A DNA stretch of 64,000 nucleotides, taken from CAYFVU01 sp964346645. GTDB lineage: Bacteria; Spirochaetota; Spirochaetia; DSM-16054; Sediminispirochaetaceae. How positions within the stretch are numbered: position 1 is the first letter of the stretch; each line of letters starts with the position of its first letter. The position numbers and the translations under genes are program-made. The DNA is taken from contig CAYFVU010000002.1 in the NCBI GenBank assembly GCA_964346645.1, positions 14,394 through 78,393 of the forward strand, given 5' to 3'. Below are positions 1-6,928 of the stretch, one piece after another. The notes under the pieces were generated by a model. The model ran no database searches, was not told where the DNA came from, and saw nothing but the letters and a program-made list of their open reading frames with translations.

Positions 1-2
1 AG

Positions 3-1178
3 GAACTCGCGAACTTCTACCAGAACTACAGCTCCCTCGGCGACTCTCCCCTATTCAAGGATCCTAACACGGGACGCACGATTTTCCCAACTCTTCTCGT
101 ACCCCTCGGAGGAAAGTACGAAAGCATGGGGACCGCCTTTACCGCCGTCGCAAACGACTCGGGCTACATCGAGGCGAATCCCGCGGGCAGCTCGATACTC
201 GACAAGACCGAACTCTCTTTCCACCACAACAATTGGATCGCCGATTCCAGCCTCGAGGGTGTCGTCTACACCATGCGGATGAACGATCTGGGAATCGGAT
301 TCGGCGGCAAGTTCCTCTATCTTCCCTTTACCGCCTTCGACGAGTGGGGAGACCGGCAGTCGAGGGGCTACGTCTCGGAAACCGTCGCCACCGCGAACAT
401 TGCCTATAACTTCCTCTCCAGCTACAATTTCTACGGAATAGCCCTGGGGTCCAACGTAAAGTTCGCCTACCGCAACATTCCCTCGGCAATCTATCCCGAC
501 CAGTCCATTTTTACCGCGATGGCCGACGTGGGGGCACTCACCCGGGTAAACTTTCTCAAGCCCTACGCTTCGCGGGAGCGCAACCTCTCCCTTGGCCTGA
601 CGGTGAAGAATCTCGGTCCACCCAGCGAGGGTGAGCCGCTGCCGTCCGTAGCAACCGGCGGCATCGCCTACTCTCCACTGAGACCGGTCACCTTTGCCAT
701 GGACGTGAACTACCCCTTCGCCCTCGGACTCCCCCGAGAGGAATGGGAGAGACTCTACCTCGCCACGGGAGTCGACGTGCAGTTCACCGACTTCTTCTCC
801 ATCCAGTCCGGCTTTACCCACCGCGGCAGTAATCCGAGGATCAGCCTCGGCAGCGCAATAGATCTGGAGGACATGAGGATAAACCTCAACTACACCCTCG
901 ACATGACCACCCAGCTGAGCTCCGCCGACCGCTTCAGCATCGAAGCCAACCTCAAGCTCGGCGACCGCGGCAGAGGTGCCGCAAAGAACCGCCTCGAGGA
1001 GTACTACATAGCCGGACTCAACGCCTATGCCGAAGGCGAGCTCCGGCGCGCCATCAAATACTGGGAGGCGGCGCTCGAGATAGACCCGACCTTTCAGCCC
1101 GCCGAGGAGAACAAGCAAATCGCCGAACGCGCGTTGTCCCTCCAACAGAACATGCAGGAGATGAATCGGGTCGAATAG
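3..1178 (+). CDS. UPF0164-type outer-membrane protein with C-terminal TPR (5' truncated)
   Basis: The frame is open from the left edge, so the true start and signal peptide lie outside the window. The visible N-terminus has the pattern GGKYESMGTAFTAVANDSG followed by an NPAGSS motif, typical of the spirochaete UPF0164/PorV-like (FadL-type) beta-barrel family. The middle alternates short hydrophobic and polar strands with many aromatic residues, as expected for an outer-membrane barrel. The last 60 residues (EEYYIAGLNAYAEGELRRAI onward) form a TPR-like helix pair, probably periplasmic. In other spirochaetes these proteins are proposed to take up hydrophobic nutrients; the substrate here is unknown. 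An internal ATG at 126 exists but lies after conserved family sequence, so it is not the start. Confidence 0.85.
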   Translation, partial: ELANFYQNYSSLGDSPLFKDPNTGRTIFPTLLVPLGGKYESMGTAFTAVANDSGYIEANPAGSSILDKTELSFHHNNWIADSSLEGVVYTMRMNDLGIGFGGKFLYLPFTAFDEWGDRQSRGYVSETVATANIAYNFLSSYNFYGIALGSNVKFAYRNIPSAIYPDQSIFTAMADVGALTRVNFLKPYASRERNLSLGLTVKNLGPPSEGEPLPSVATGGIAYSPLRPVTFAMDVNYPFALGLPREEWERLYLATGVDVQFTDFFSIQSGFTHRGSNPRISLGSAIDLEDMRINLNYTLDMTTQLSSADRFSIEANLKLGDRGRGAAKNRLEEYYIAGLNAYAEGELRRAIKYWEAALEIDPTFQPAEENKQIAERALSLQQNMQEMNRVE

Positions 1179-1236
1179 CCCCCAGCGGTCTCCAGCCGAG
1201 CTCCGCACGTCGGCACCGCCAGGCCCCGGCTGCATT

Positions 1237-1290
1237 GGGTGCCCCGGCTGCCCTGGGTGCCCCGGCACCGCCCGGCCCCGGGTGCCCCGG
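1237..1290. repeat. Short GC-rich tandem repeat after the outer-membrane protein gene
   Basis: The 11-mer GGGTGCCCCGG occurs three times, starting at 1237, 1255 and 1280 (spacing 18 and 25), in the non-coding stretch between two convergent genes (1179-1325). No T-run follows, so it is not a classical terminator. The layout resembles the repeat beside the N gap at 54.8 kb. The function is unknown. Confidence 0.6.
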
Positions 1291-1325
1291 ATGCCATAGA
1301 AGAAGCCCGCAGCACCGACCGATCC

Positions 1326-4283
1326 TCACTCCCGCCCCCTGTTCAGTGAAACGAGGTTGCGCAGCACCAGCTGCAGGGCCCCCCACTCACGCTCGACGAT
1401 TCCCTCGAGCAGAAAAACCACCGCATCCTCTATGATACGGCCGAGCTCGGCGTAGGCCTCCGGAAAGAGCACCGTCTCGAAGATCCCGTAGCCGTCCTCG
1501 AAGGAGACAAAGCTCATCTCCTTGCGGTCCTTCGTCCGTACCTCCTTCTCCGTGACGAGGTAGCCGGCGATCCGCACCTCGCGGCCGACGAAGGCGGCGA
1601 TGCGGCGTGAATCGATGAGCGGGAGCGGACCGCCGGCGAAGAGGCTGATGCGGGGAAAGAAGATCTCCAGCGGGTGGGATCGCAGGAAGAGGCCGGTGAA
1701 GCGAAACTCGTCGCGCAGCTTCTCGGGCGGCGGGTAGTCGCCGATCTCCTCGGGCACCGGCGGAAGGCCGAAGAGCCCCCTGCTCTTTGCGCGGTGGAAC
1801 GAGAGCCAGAAGAGCTGCGGCCTAGTGTAGCCGCAGGAGATGGAGTCGAGGCTGCCGCTGCGGATGAGCGAGCGCAGCGATGCGGCATCCGGACGCACCC
1901 GCCGAAGGAAGTCGAGGACATCGCGGTAGGCCCCATCGGCGCGCCGAGACTCGACGATGCATTCGGCCGTCCGCCGGTCGAGGTCCCGCATCCGGGCGAG
2001 CCCCACCCTCAGCCCCGCCCGCCTGTAGTCGATCGAGTAGAGGAGCACGCTCTCGTTGACGTCGGGCCCGAGGACGGCGAAGCCGAGGCGCCTGACCTCG
2101 TTGACGTAGACCTGGGGACTGTAGAAGCCGCCGCCGTTGTTGAGCACCGAAGTGAAGAAGACGAGGGGGAAGTGGCGCTTTACCCAGGCGAGCCGGTAGG
2201 AGAGGAGGGCATAGGATGCGCTGTGGGGTTTACAGAAGGAGTAGCCGTCGAAGGAGAGTATCCCGTTCCACAGCTCCTCGAGCAGCTCGGGGGAAAAGCC
2301 CCGCCTCTCGCCTCCCTCGATGAACTTCCGGCGAAAGGCGGGCAGCCGTACGCTCCTGTCCTTCTTCGAGAGAACCTTTCGCAGTTTGTCGGCCTGTCCG
2401 TGTCCGAAGCCGGCTGCGGCCACCGCTATGCGGGAGACATCCTCCTGGTAGACCATGATGCCGTAGGTATCCTCGAGCACCTCCCCTATCGGCTCGGGCA
2501 GACGCCGGTAGGCGCCGCCGCGCAGGCGCCGCACGTACTCGTTGATGTAGCGGTTGGCCGCGGGCCGGATGATCGAGGAGGCGGCCACCAGGTGCTCGTA
2601 GTCGCCGGTGCCCATCTTCTGCAGCAGCCGGCGTGTGGCCGGAGACTCGACGTAGAAGACCCCGAGCGTCTTCCCCGCTTCTATCAGCCGCCGGGTGGCG
2701 ACATTGCCGAGGGGCGAGAAGCTCTCCCACTCGATCCGCGTGGCGTAGGTGCCGTTTATCTCGGCCAGGCAGTCGCGCAGCACCCCGAGCGAGCGGTTTC
2801 CTAAGAGATCGATCTTGACCAGCCCCGCATCCTCGGTGCCGTCCTTCTCCCAGGCGATGACCGGCCGGCCCATGGGCGAGGTCTGCACGTGAGTGTAGCC
2901 GGTGATCGGTCCCGGGGTGATGACCACTCCTCCCGGATGGGTGCCGATGTGGCGCGGCATCCCATAGAGGAGCCGGGCCGACTGCCGCAGTATATCCGGC
3001 AGCGAGCCGGTCTCCCCCCGCCTGCGGAGCCTCTCGAAGCGATCCTGCATATCCTTCTCGTAGCCGAGCACCCGGGCAGCCTCACGCAGCGCCGACCGCG
3101 GCCCGAAAGTCACGTGGTCGGCGACCATGCCCGCCCTGCCGGAGTAGCTGCGGAAGACGTACTCGAGCGCCTCCTCCCGCTCGTCCCAGGGAAAGTCTAC
3201 GTCGATGTCCGGCGGGTCCGTCCGCTCATCGTTGAGAAATCTTTCGAAGAAGAGCTTGTGGCGCAGAGGATCGACGTGGGTAATGCCGAGGGCGAAGGAG
3301 ACGATGCTCGCCGCGGAGCTTCCTCGGCCGCAGGTCTGTGGAAAGCGGCGCACCACGTCTTCGACCACCAAAAAGTAGGAGGAGAAGCCCTTGCGGCGAA
3401 TGATCGACAGCTCGTAGTCGAGCCGCTCGGTGACCTCCGGACCTATGCCGCGTCCATAGCGCCGCTCGAGCCCCTGCAGACAACGGCGGCGCAGCAGCGC
3501 ATAGGCCCGCTCCTCGGAAAGCCCCCGAAAAGAGGGAAAGACGAAGCTGCGCGGCAGGGAGAAGCCCTCCGCCTCGCGGGCAAAGCGCTCGGCGTTCTCC
3601 AGGGCCTCCGGCACGCCGGAGAAGAAGCGGCGCATCTTCTCCGGCCCCACCAGCTTTTCCGCTTCGGTGAGACCGCCCTCCGGCGGAAGGGAGGAGACGA
3701 GCCTGTTCTCGCCTATTGCCCTGACCACACCGAAGAGCCGGCGCCTCTCCTCCTCCAGGTAGACCGCATCGTTGAAGGCGAGTAGGGGCAATCCGAGGGA
3801 CCGGGCGAGTCGGCGTATCCCGTCGTAGGGATAGCCGTAGACTATCCCCGCGTAGAGGCCTTCGTCCCGTCTCCGAGAAGAGGCGGCGAGCCGCCGCAGC
3901 GTCTCGGCATCCCGGACCACCACCGCCAGACCTTCCCAGCCCCCGGAGAGCAGGTCTGCGACCGGATCGTAGTCTTCCGAGGCGAGGAGGCCTCCTATGA
4001 TCTCGTTCGCCCGGGCGAAGCCCCGGCCGCACCGGCAGAGGAGCGTGCAGAGGTGCTTTCCGTTACGGTGGACCGCCACCCCGTAGAGCGCCTTGAGGCC
4101 CCGCCGGGAGGCCTCGGCGGCAAAGCGGATGAGTCCGTAAAAGTTGTTGATATCCGCAATACCCGCCGCCTCCGCACCGAGCGCCGCCGCCTCTTCGCAG
4201 AGCTCGCCGGGCGAGGCGAGCCCCTGCAAAAGTGAGTAGTGGCTGCGGCAGTGGATAGGTGCGTATGCGGCTCTCTCCCTCAT
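1326..4283 (-). CDS. dnaE2: DNA polymerase III alpha-like, DnaE2/ImuC type (error-prone class)
   Basis: A C-family replicative-type polymerase of 985 residues, shorter than a main DnaE (about 1,150-1,200) and close to DnaE2/ImuC. An N-terminal PHP domain (residues 8-200) precedes the palm. The catalytic aspartates are in PPDIDVDF (about 357-364) and VKIDLLG (about 490), and GRGSSAASIV is near 319. The segment EFRFTGLFLRSHPLEIF matches the ImuC-like linker, and an OB fold (about 880-985) ends the protein, with no tau-binding tail visible. The PHP motif usually read TDHGNxYG is ADINNFYG here, so metal binding is probably lost. The ATG at 4283 has no Shine-Dalgarno; the frame stays open 98 codons upstream, but that part has no family sequence. 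Damage-inducible lesion bypass is inferred from the family and the promoter palindrome. Confidence 0.82.
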   Translation of the reverse strand: MRERAAYAPIHCRSHYSLLQGLASPGELCEEAAALGAEAAGIADINNFYGLIRFAAEASRRGLKALYGVAVHRNGKHLCTLLCRCGRGFARANEIIGGLLASEDYDPVADLLSGGWEGLAVVVRDAETLRRLAASSRRRDEGLYAGIVYGYPYDGIRRLARSLGLPLLAFNDAVYLEEERRRLFGVVRAIGENRLVSSLPPEGGLTEAEKLVGPEKMRRFFSGVPEALENAERFAREAEGFSLPRSFVFPSFRGLSEERAYALLRRRCLQGLERRYGRGIGPEVTERLDYELSIIRRKGFSSYFLVVEDVVRRFPQTCGRGSSAASIVSFALGITHVDPLRHKLFFERFLNDERTDPPDIDVDFPWDEREEALEYVFRSYSGRAGMVADHVTFGPRSALREAARVLGYEKDMQDRFERLRRRGETGSLPDILRQSARLLYGMPRHIGTHPGGVVITPGPITGYTHVQTSPMGRPVIAWEKDGTEDAGLVKIDLLGNRSLGVLRDCLAEINGTYATRIEWESFSPLGNVATRRLIEAGKTLGVFYVESPATRRLLQKMGTGDYEHLVAASSIIRPAANRYINEYVRRLRGGAYRRLPEPIGEVLEDTYGIMVYQEDVSRIAVAAAGFGHGQADKLRKVLSKKDRSVRLPAFRRKFIEGGERRGFSPELLEELWNGILSFDGYSFCKPHSASYALLSYRLAWVKRHFPLVFFTSVLNNGGGFYSPQVYVNEVRRLGFAVLGPDVNESVLLYSIDYRRAGLRVGLARMRDLDRRTAECIVESRRADGAYRDVLDFLRRVRPDAASLRSLIRSGSLDSISCGYTRPQLFWLSFHRAKSRGLFGLPPVPEEIGDYPPPEKLRDEFRFTGLFLRSHPLEIFFPRISLFAGGPLPLIDSRRIAAFVGREVRIAGYLVTEKEVRTKDRKEMSFVSFEDGYGIFETVLFPEAYAELGRIIEDAVVFLLEGIVEREWGALQLVLRNLVSLNRGRE

Positions 4284-4287
4284 ATTA

Positions 4288-4303
4288 CTATACAAATGTA
4301 TAG
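4288..4303. promoter_or_regulatory. Perfect palindrome CTATAC-N4-GTATAG, candidate operator (LexA-like position)
   Basis: A perfect 6+4+6 inverted repeat lies just upstream of the dnaE2-like start codon and overlaps the predicted -10 box (TATACA on the minus strand). This is where a repressor would block transcription. Genes of this class are commonly SOS-controlled, so a LexA-type repressor is the natural candidate, but the half-site does not match a LexA box I know. Confidence 0.5.
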
Positions 4304-4325
4304 CATTAATTCCGCGCCGGCGCAA
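4297..4325 (-). promoter_or_regulatory. Promoter of dnaE2-like gene
   Basis: TTGCGC (4320-4325), a 17-base spacer and TATACA (4297-4302) on the minus strand. The start codon at 4283 is 13 bases past the -10 box, so the leader would be about 6 bases long and too short for a Shine-Dalgarno. Confidence 0.5.
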
Positions 4326-4404
4326 GCCGAGACCCAACGCGCGCCGAGCCGCAGCGTATGCCGGGATCGGACCGTCGCAGGCCGAAGGAGAGGAGGGGTG
4401 CGGG

Positions 4405-4434
4405 TGGACATGGGGCTGCCGGTGCGGGTATAAA
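4405..4434 (+). promoter_or_regulatory. Promoter of the alpha/beta hydrolase gene
   Basis: TGGACA (4405-4410), an 18-base spacer and TATAAA (4429-4434), then six bases (GGGGAT) and the ATG at 4441. Transcription would start at or next to the start codon, giving a leaderless mRNA. Confidence 0.55.
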
Positions 4435-4440
4435 GGGGAT

Positions 4441-5229
4441 ATGGAGTATCTGAGAATTCCGAAAGAGACGGGTACACAGCGCATCGCCCTTCCGCGATTT
4501 CTCGAGGGCAGCCGTGAGGAGGCGGTGCTGGTTCTACACGGGTTCAAGGGTATGACCGAAAACCTGATAGGCCTCATCGAGAGGCTGAACGAAGAGGGAT
4601 TTACCGTATTCGCGCCGAGATTGCCGGGTCACGGCACCTGTATGCAAGACCTGCACCTCACCGGCTGGCGAGACTGGGCGCGCCGGAGCATCGACGCCTA
4701 CGAGGACCTGCGAGCTGATCATCAGAAGGTATACGTGACCGGGCTCTCGATGGGCGGGGTTCTCAGCCTCTTAGTCGGCGCGCTCTTCGATGTCGAGCGT
4801 ATCGCACTCTGCGCGCCCGCTATAAAGATCCGGAACAAGTTGCTGCCCCTCACTCCGATCCTACGCTACATCGGGCTCGATGTACCGACGGGCCACGAGG
4901 AGAAGAGCGAGGATCCGCAACGGCAGTACATGTCGCGAGAGTACTGGAGCTCGCATTCGGCATATTCGACCTCTCAGCTCTACCACCTGCAGCGCTATGT
5001 GGCGCGGCGATTGTCCCGCGTAGAGGCGGACACGCTCACCATCGTGTCGGAAGCCGACGAATCGGTGCCGCCCGAAGTCGCGGAGTACATCGAGAAGCGA
5101 ATCTCCTCGGAGAAGATGCATCGGGTGGTTTTACAGGAGAGTCCCCACGTAATGACCGAGGGAGAGGAGAAAGAGCGTATCTTCGACGAGATCGCTGCCT
5201 GGTTCACCGCTCCTCGTAGATGCGGATGA
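4441..5229 (+). CDS. Alpha/beta hydrolase, carboxylesterase/monoacylglycerol lipase type
   Basis: 262 residues with the serine hydrolase fold. HGFKG (about 33-37) forms the oxyanion-hole region and GLSMGG (about 101) carries the nucleophilic serine. EADESVPP supplies the likely aspartate and the HVMTEG segment near the C-terminus the histidine. Length and motif spacing match Est30-type carboxylesterases and monoacylglycerol lipases, cytosolic enzymes that cleave short esters or lipids; no signal peptide is present. The 3' end overlaps the convergent trpR-like gene by 26 bases. The substrate cannot be told from sequence. Confidence 0.88.
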   Translation: MEYLRIPKETGTQRIALPRFLEGSREEAVLVLHGFKGMTENLIGLIERLNEEGFTVFAPRLPGHGTCMQDLHLTGWRDWARRSIDAYEDLRADHQKVYVTGLSMGGVLSLLVGALFDVERIALCAPAIKIRNKLLPLTPILRYIGLDVPTGHEEKSEDPQRQYMSREYWSSHSAYSTSQLYHLQRYVARRLSRVEADTLTIVSEADESVPPEVAEYIEKRISSEKMHRVVLQESPHVMTEGEEKERIFDEIAAWFTAPRRCG

Positions 5230-5503
5230 GCCGGCGGAACGGAGAGTTCTCCTTCTGCAGCTCCTTCGAGCCTCTCGTGATCTTGCACAGGCTGAGTCCG
5301 AGCTCCTTGGCGATGTTGCGCTGGCTCATCCCGTGGTCGAGCAGACGGACGAGGGCCCACCTCTTGCCCATCTCCTTCACCTCTGCGGGGGTAAAGAGAC
5401 TGTCGAGAAACTCCTCGATAAGCTCTCTATCGTCGCATATGCTGAGCGCAGTTGCCAACTCCTTGAGGGGCTGCGCCTCGTTCCAATAGTTATTTTCTTC
5501 CAT
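5204..5503 (-). CDS. trpR: TrpR-family repressor (TrpR/YerC-like)
   Basis: 99 residues. The helix-turn-helix core reads LFTPAEVKEMGKRW then SQRNIAKELGLS and CKITRGSKEL, which follows the TrpR pattern (compare ITRGSNxL in E. coli TrpR). Length matches TrpR of enterics and chlamydiae (about 95-108). Known members bind tryptophan and repress trp genes; YerC-like members are less well understood. No trp biosynthesis gene is in the window, although shikimate genes and a tryptophanase are. The ATG at 5503 sits 8 bases after a strong promoter, so the message is probably leaderless. The frame is open further upstream, but that part would include the promoter and has no similarity. Confidence 0.82.
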   Translation of the reverse strand: MEENNYWNEAQPLKELATALSICDDRELIEEFLDSLFTPAEVKEMGKRWALVRLLDHGMSQRNIAKELGLSLCKITRGSKELQKENSPFRRLIRIYEER

Positions 5504-5510
5504 ATCTCTA

Positions 5511-5538
5511 ATAATAACACTTTTTCTGCATCTGTCAA
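5511..5538 (-). promoter_or_regulatory. Promoter of trpR-like gene
   Basis: A perfect TTGACA (5533-5538), a 16-base spacer and TATTAT (5511-5516) on the minus strand. Seven bases separate the -10 box from the ATG (5503), so the predicted transcript starts at the start codon. Confidence 0.7.
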
Positions 5539-5630
5539 GAATTCCTGAGAATGACATCAGAGTGGACTCCAGGGCGGACGGAGAGCTTGTACCCAATCTT
5601 TGAACCATTATTTACCTGTTCCCAGCAACT

Positions 5631-6767
5631 TCATGAACCGAGGAGGAACTGGTCGAATTTGTGCTCCATCTTCTTCGGTATCATGATCTCCGAGACACAT
5701 TCGAGGGCGTAGTCGTCCGTCATGCCGGCAATGTAGTCGAAGACTAGGTTGCTGAATCCACCGTCGACCTCTTCGTAGAAGGGCTTCATCTTGGTCACAT
5801 AGTCGCCGAAACGGACGGAGAGGAGGTTCTTCTCCGCCTTGTAGCGCTCATAATCGAAACCGGCGAGCCCGAACATCTCCGAGAGGTAGTCGTAGAGGGT
5901 TCTCAGGACGCGTTCGAAGTAGCGATGATAATCGGTGAGTATGGGATTTCGATAGATGTGATGGTAGTTGAACTCCTTGAGCTCTTTCATCGCCTCGAAA
6001 GCGTCTTCGCCGAAACCGACGGCGCCCTGCCGCCGGGAGGTTTCGATGAGCTCTGCGACCAGGCTGCTGATGATCTCGCTGTTGCTGGTGCCGAGCACCC
6101 GTACCGCCGACTCCGGTATCTGCTCCTTGTCTATGATCTTCAGCTGCACCGCATCCTCGACATCGCGGCCGAGATAGGCCACCTTGTCCGCCATGCGTAC
6201 GACCGCCCCCTCCCACGTGGAGGGATAGTTGTCCCTGGCGGTCAACTCCCCGAGCTCCTTGTAGCTGAAATCGGGCCGAATCGCCTGCTCGAACTTCTCT
6301 CCGCAGTGGTTTACGATGCCGTCCCGAACCGCATAGGTGAGGTTCAGACCCGTTCCGTAGCGCGCAAGGTAGTCCACCACCCTCAGCGAGTAGAGCTCGT
6401 GGATGAAGCCGCCGAGCCCGTTCTCCCGTTTGAGCCGGTCCATGACCTTCTCGCCGACGTGGCCGAAAGGGGTGTGGCCGAGGTCGTGGCCGAGTCCGAT
6501 CGCCCAAGCCAGATCTGCGTCGAGATCGAGACCGCGGCAGACCGCTGCCGCAATGGAGGCCACGTGCATGACGTGCTCTATGCGCGTACAGATGTGGTCG
6601 TTCTTCGGCGAGAAGAAGACCTGGGTCTTGTGCTTGAGCCTGCGAAATGGGTATGAGTGGATGATCGCGGTGGTGTCGCGAAAAAAGTGTCCCCGTTCGT
6701 CCTTCTTCCGCGGAAAACGCCGTCCGAGCAGTATTTCTTCTTCGAGTTGGTTCGTGAGTCTTTTCAT
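5631..6767 (-). CDS. dgt: dGTPase-like HD-domain triphosphohydrolase
   Basis: 378 residues from the ATG at 6767. The HD signature is clear: RIEHVMHV near residue 60 and GHDLGHTPFGHVGE near 90 give the metal-binding histidines and aspartates, and NHCGE follows near 155. This is the family that hydrolyses dGTP (or dNTPs) to the deoxynucleoside and triphosphate in the cytosol, helping dNTP balance. YPSTWEGAVVRMADKVAYLGRD-type sequence after the HD core is typical of short, type-2 Dgt proteins. An ATG 18 bases upstream (6785) lies inside the predicted promoter, so 6767 is preferred. It is divergent from the GGDEF-EAL gene. Confidence 0.9.
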   Translation of the reverse strand: MKRLTNQLEEEILLGRRFPRKKDERGHFFRDTTAIIHSYPFRRLKHKTQVFFSPKNDHICTRIEHVMHVASIAAAVCRGLDLDADLAWAIGLGHDLGHTPFGHVGEKVMDRLKRENGLGGFIHELYSLRVVDYLARYGTGLNLTYAVRDGIVNHCGEKFEQAIRPDFSYKELGELTARDNYPSTWEGAVVRMADKVAYLGRDVEDAVQLKIIDKEQIPESAVRVLGTSNSEIISSLVAELIETSRRQGAVGFGEDAFEAMKELKEFNYHHIYRNPILTDYHRYFERVLRTLYDYLSEMFGLAGFDYERYKAEKNLLSVRFGDYVTKMKPFYEEVDGGFSNLVFDYIAGMTDDYALECVSEIMIPKKMEHKFDQFLLGS

Positions 6768-6775
6768 ATGCACTA

Positions 6776-6804
6776 AATATATCATAGTGTGTAGAGCAGA
6801 CCAA
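6776..6804 (-). promoter_or_regulatory. Promoter of dgt
   Basis: TTGGTC (6799-6804), a 17-base spacer and TATATT (6776-6781) on the minus strand, with the ATG (6767) 8 bases past the -10 box and no Shine-Dalgarno. This is a candidate leaderless transcript. Confidence 0.5.
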
Positions 6805-6805
6805 C

Positions 6806-6850
6806 AATTGAGTTCAGGAATTGCTGAATTGAGTTGCAGTTGAATTGCTG
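6806..6850. repeat. Imperfect tandem repeat between dgt and the GGDEF-EAL gene
   Basis: Two adjoining units of 21 and 24 bases (6806-6826 and 6827-6850) both begin AATTGAGTT and end GAATTGCTG. They lie between the divergent promoters and are AT-richer than their surroundings, so they could be paired binding sites for a regulator. Confidence 0.5.
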
Positions 6851-6867
6851 TTTTTATCAGACTTCAT

Positions 6868-6896
6868 TTGATTTTTTTCTCTAAAGCTTCTATTAT
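6868..6896 (+). promoter_or_regulatory. Promoter of the REC-PAS-GGDEF-EAL gene
   Basis: TTGATT (6868-6873), a 17-base spacer and TATTAT (6891-6896). The leader to the ATG at 6929 is about 25 bases and holds a weak purine-rich site (GGAACAGG). Confidence 0.65.
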
Positions 6897-6928
6897 AGGG
6901 TTGAAAGTCAAGGGTCAGCGGAACAGGT

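Noticed and set aside
1237..1290. Short repeats as a CRISPR array
   Set aside because: Repeat units are only 11 bases with 7-14 base gaps, and no cas gene is present.
1674..2804. A long open frame opposite the polymerase gene, and similar long frames opposite most genes
   Set aside because: High G+C makes antisense frames open by chance; they lack ribosome sites, promoters and any recognisable protein.
4284..4577. A 98-codon in-frame upstream extension of the polymerase gene
   Set aside because: It has no family similarity, overlaps the opposite-strand hydrolase, and would contain the predicted promoter and palindrome.
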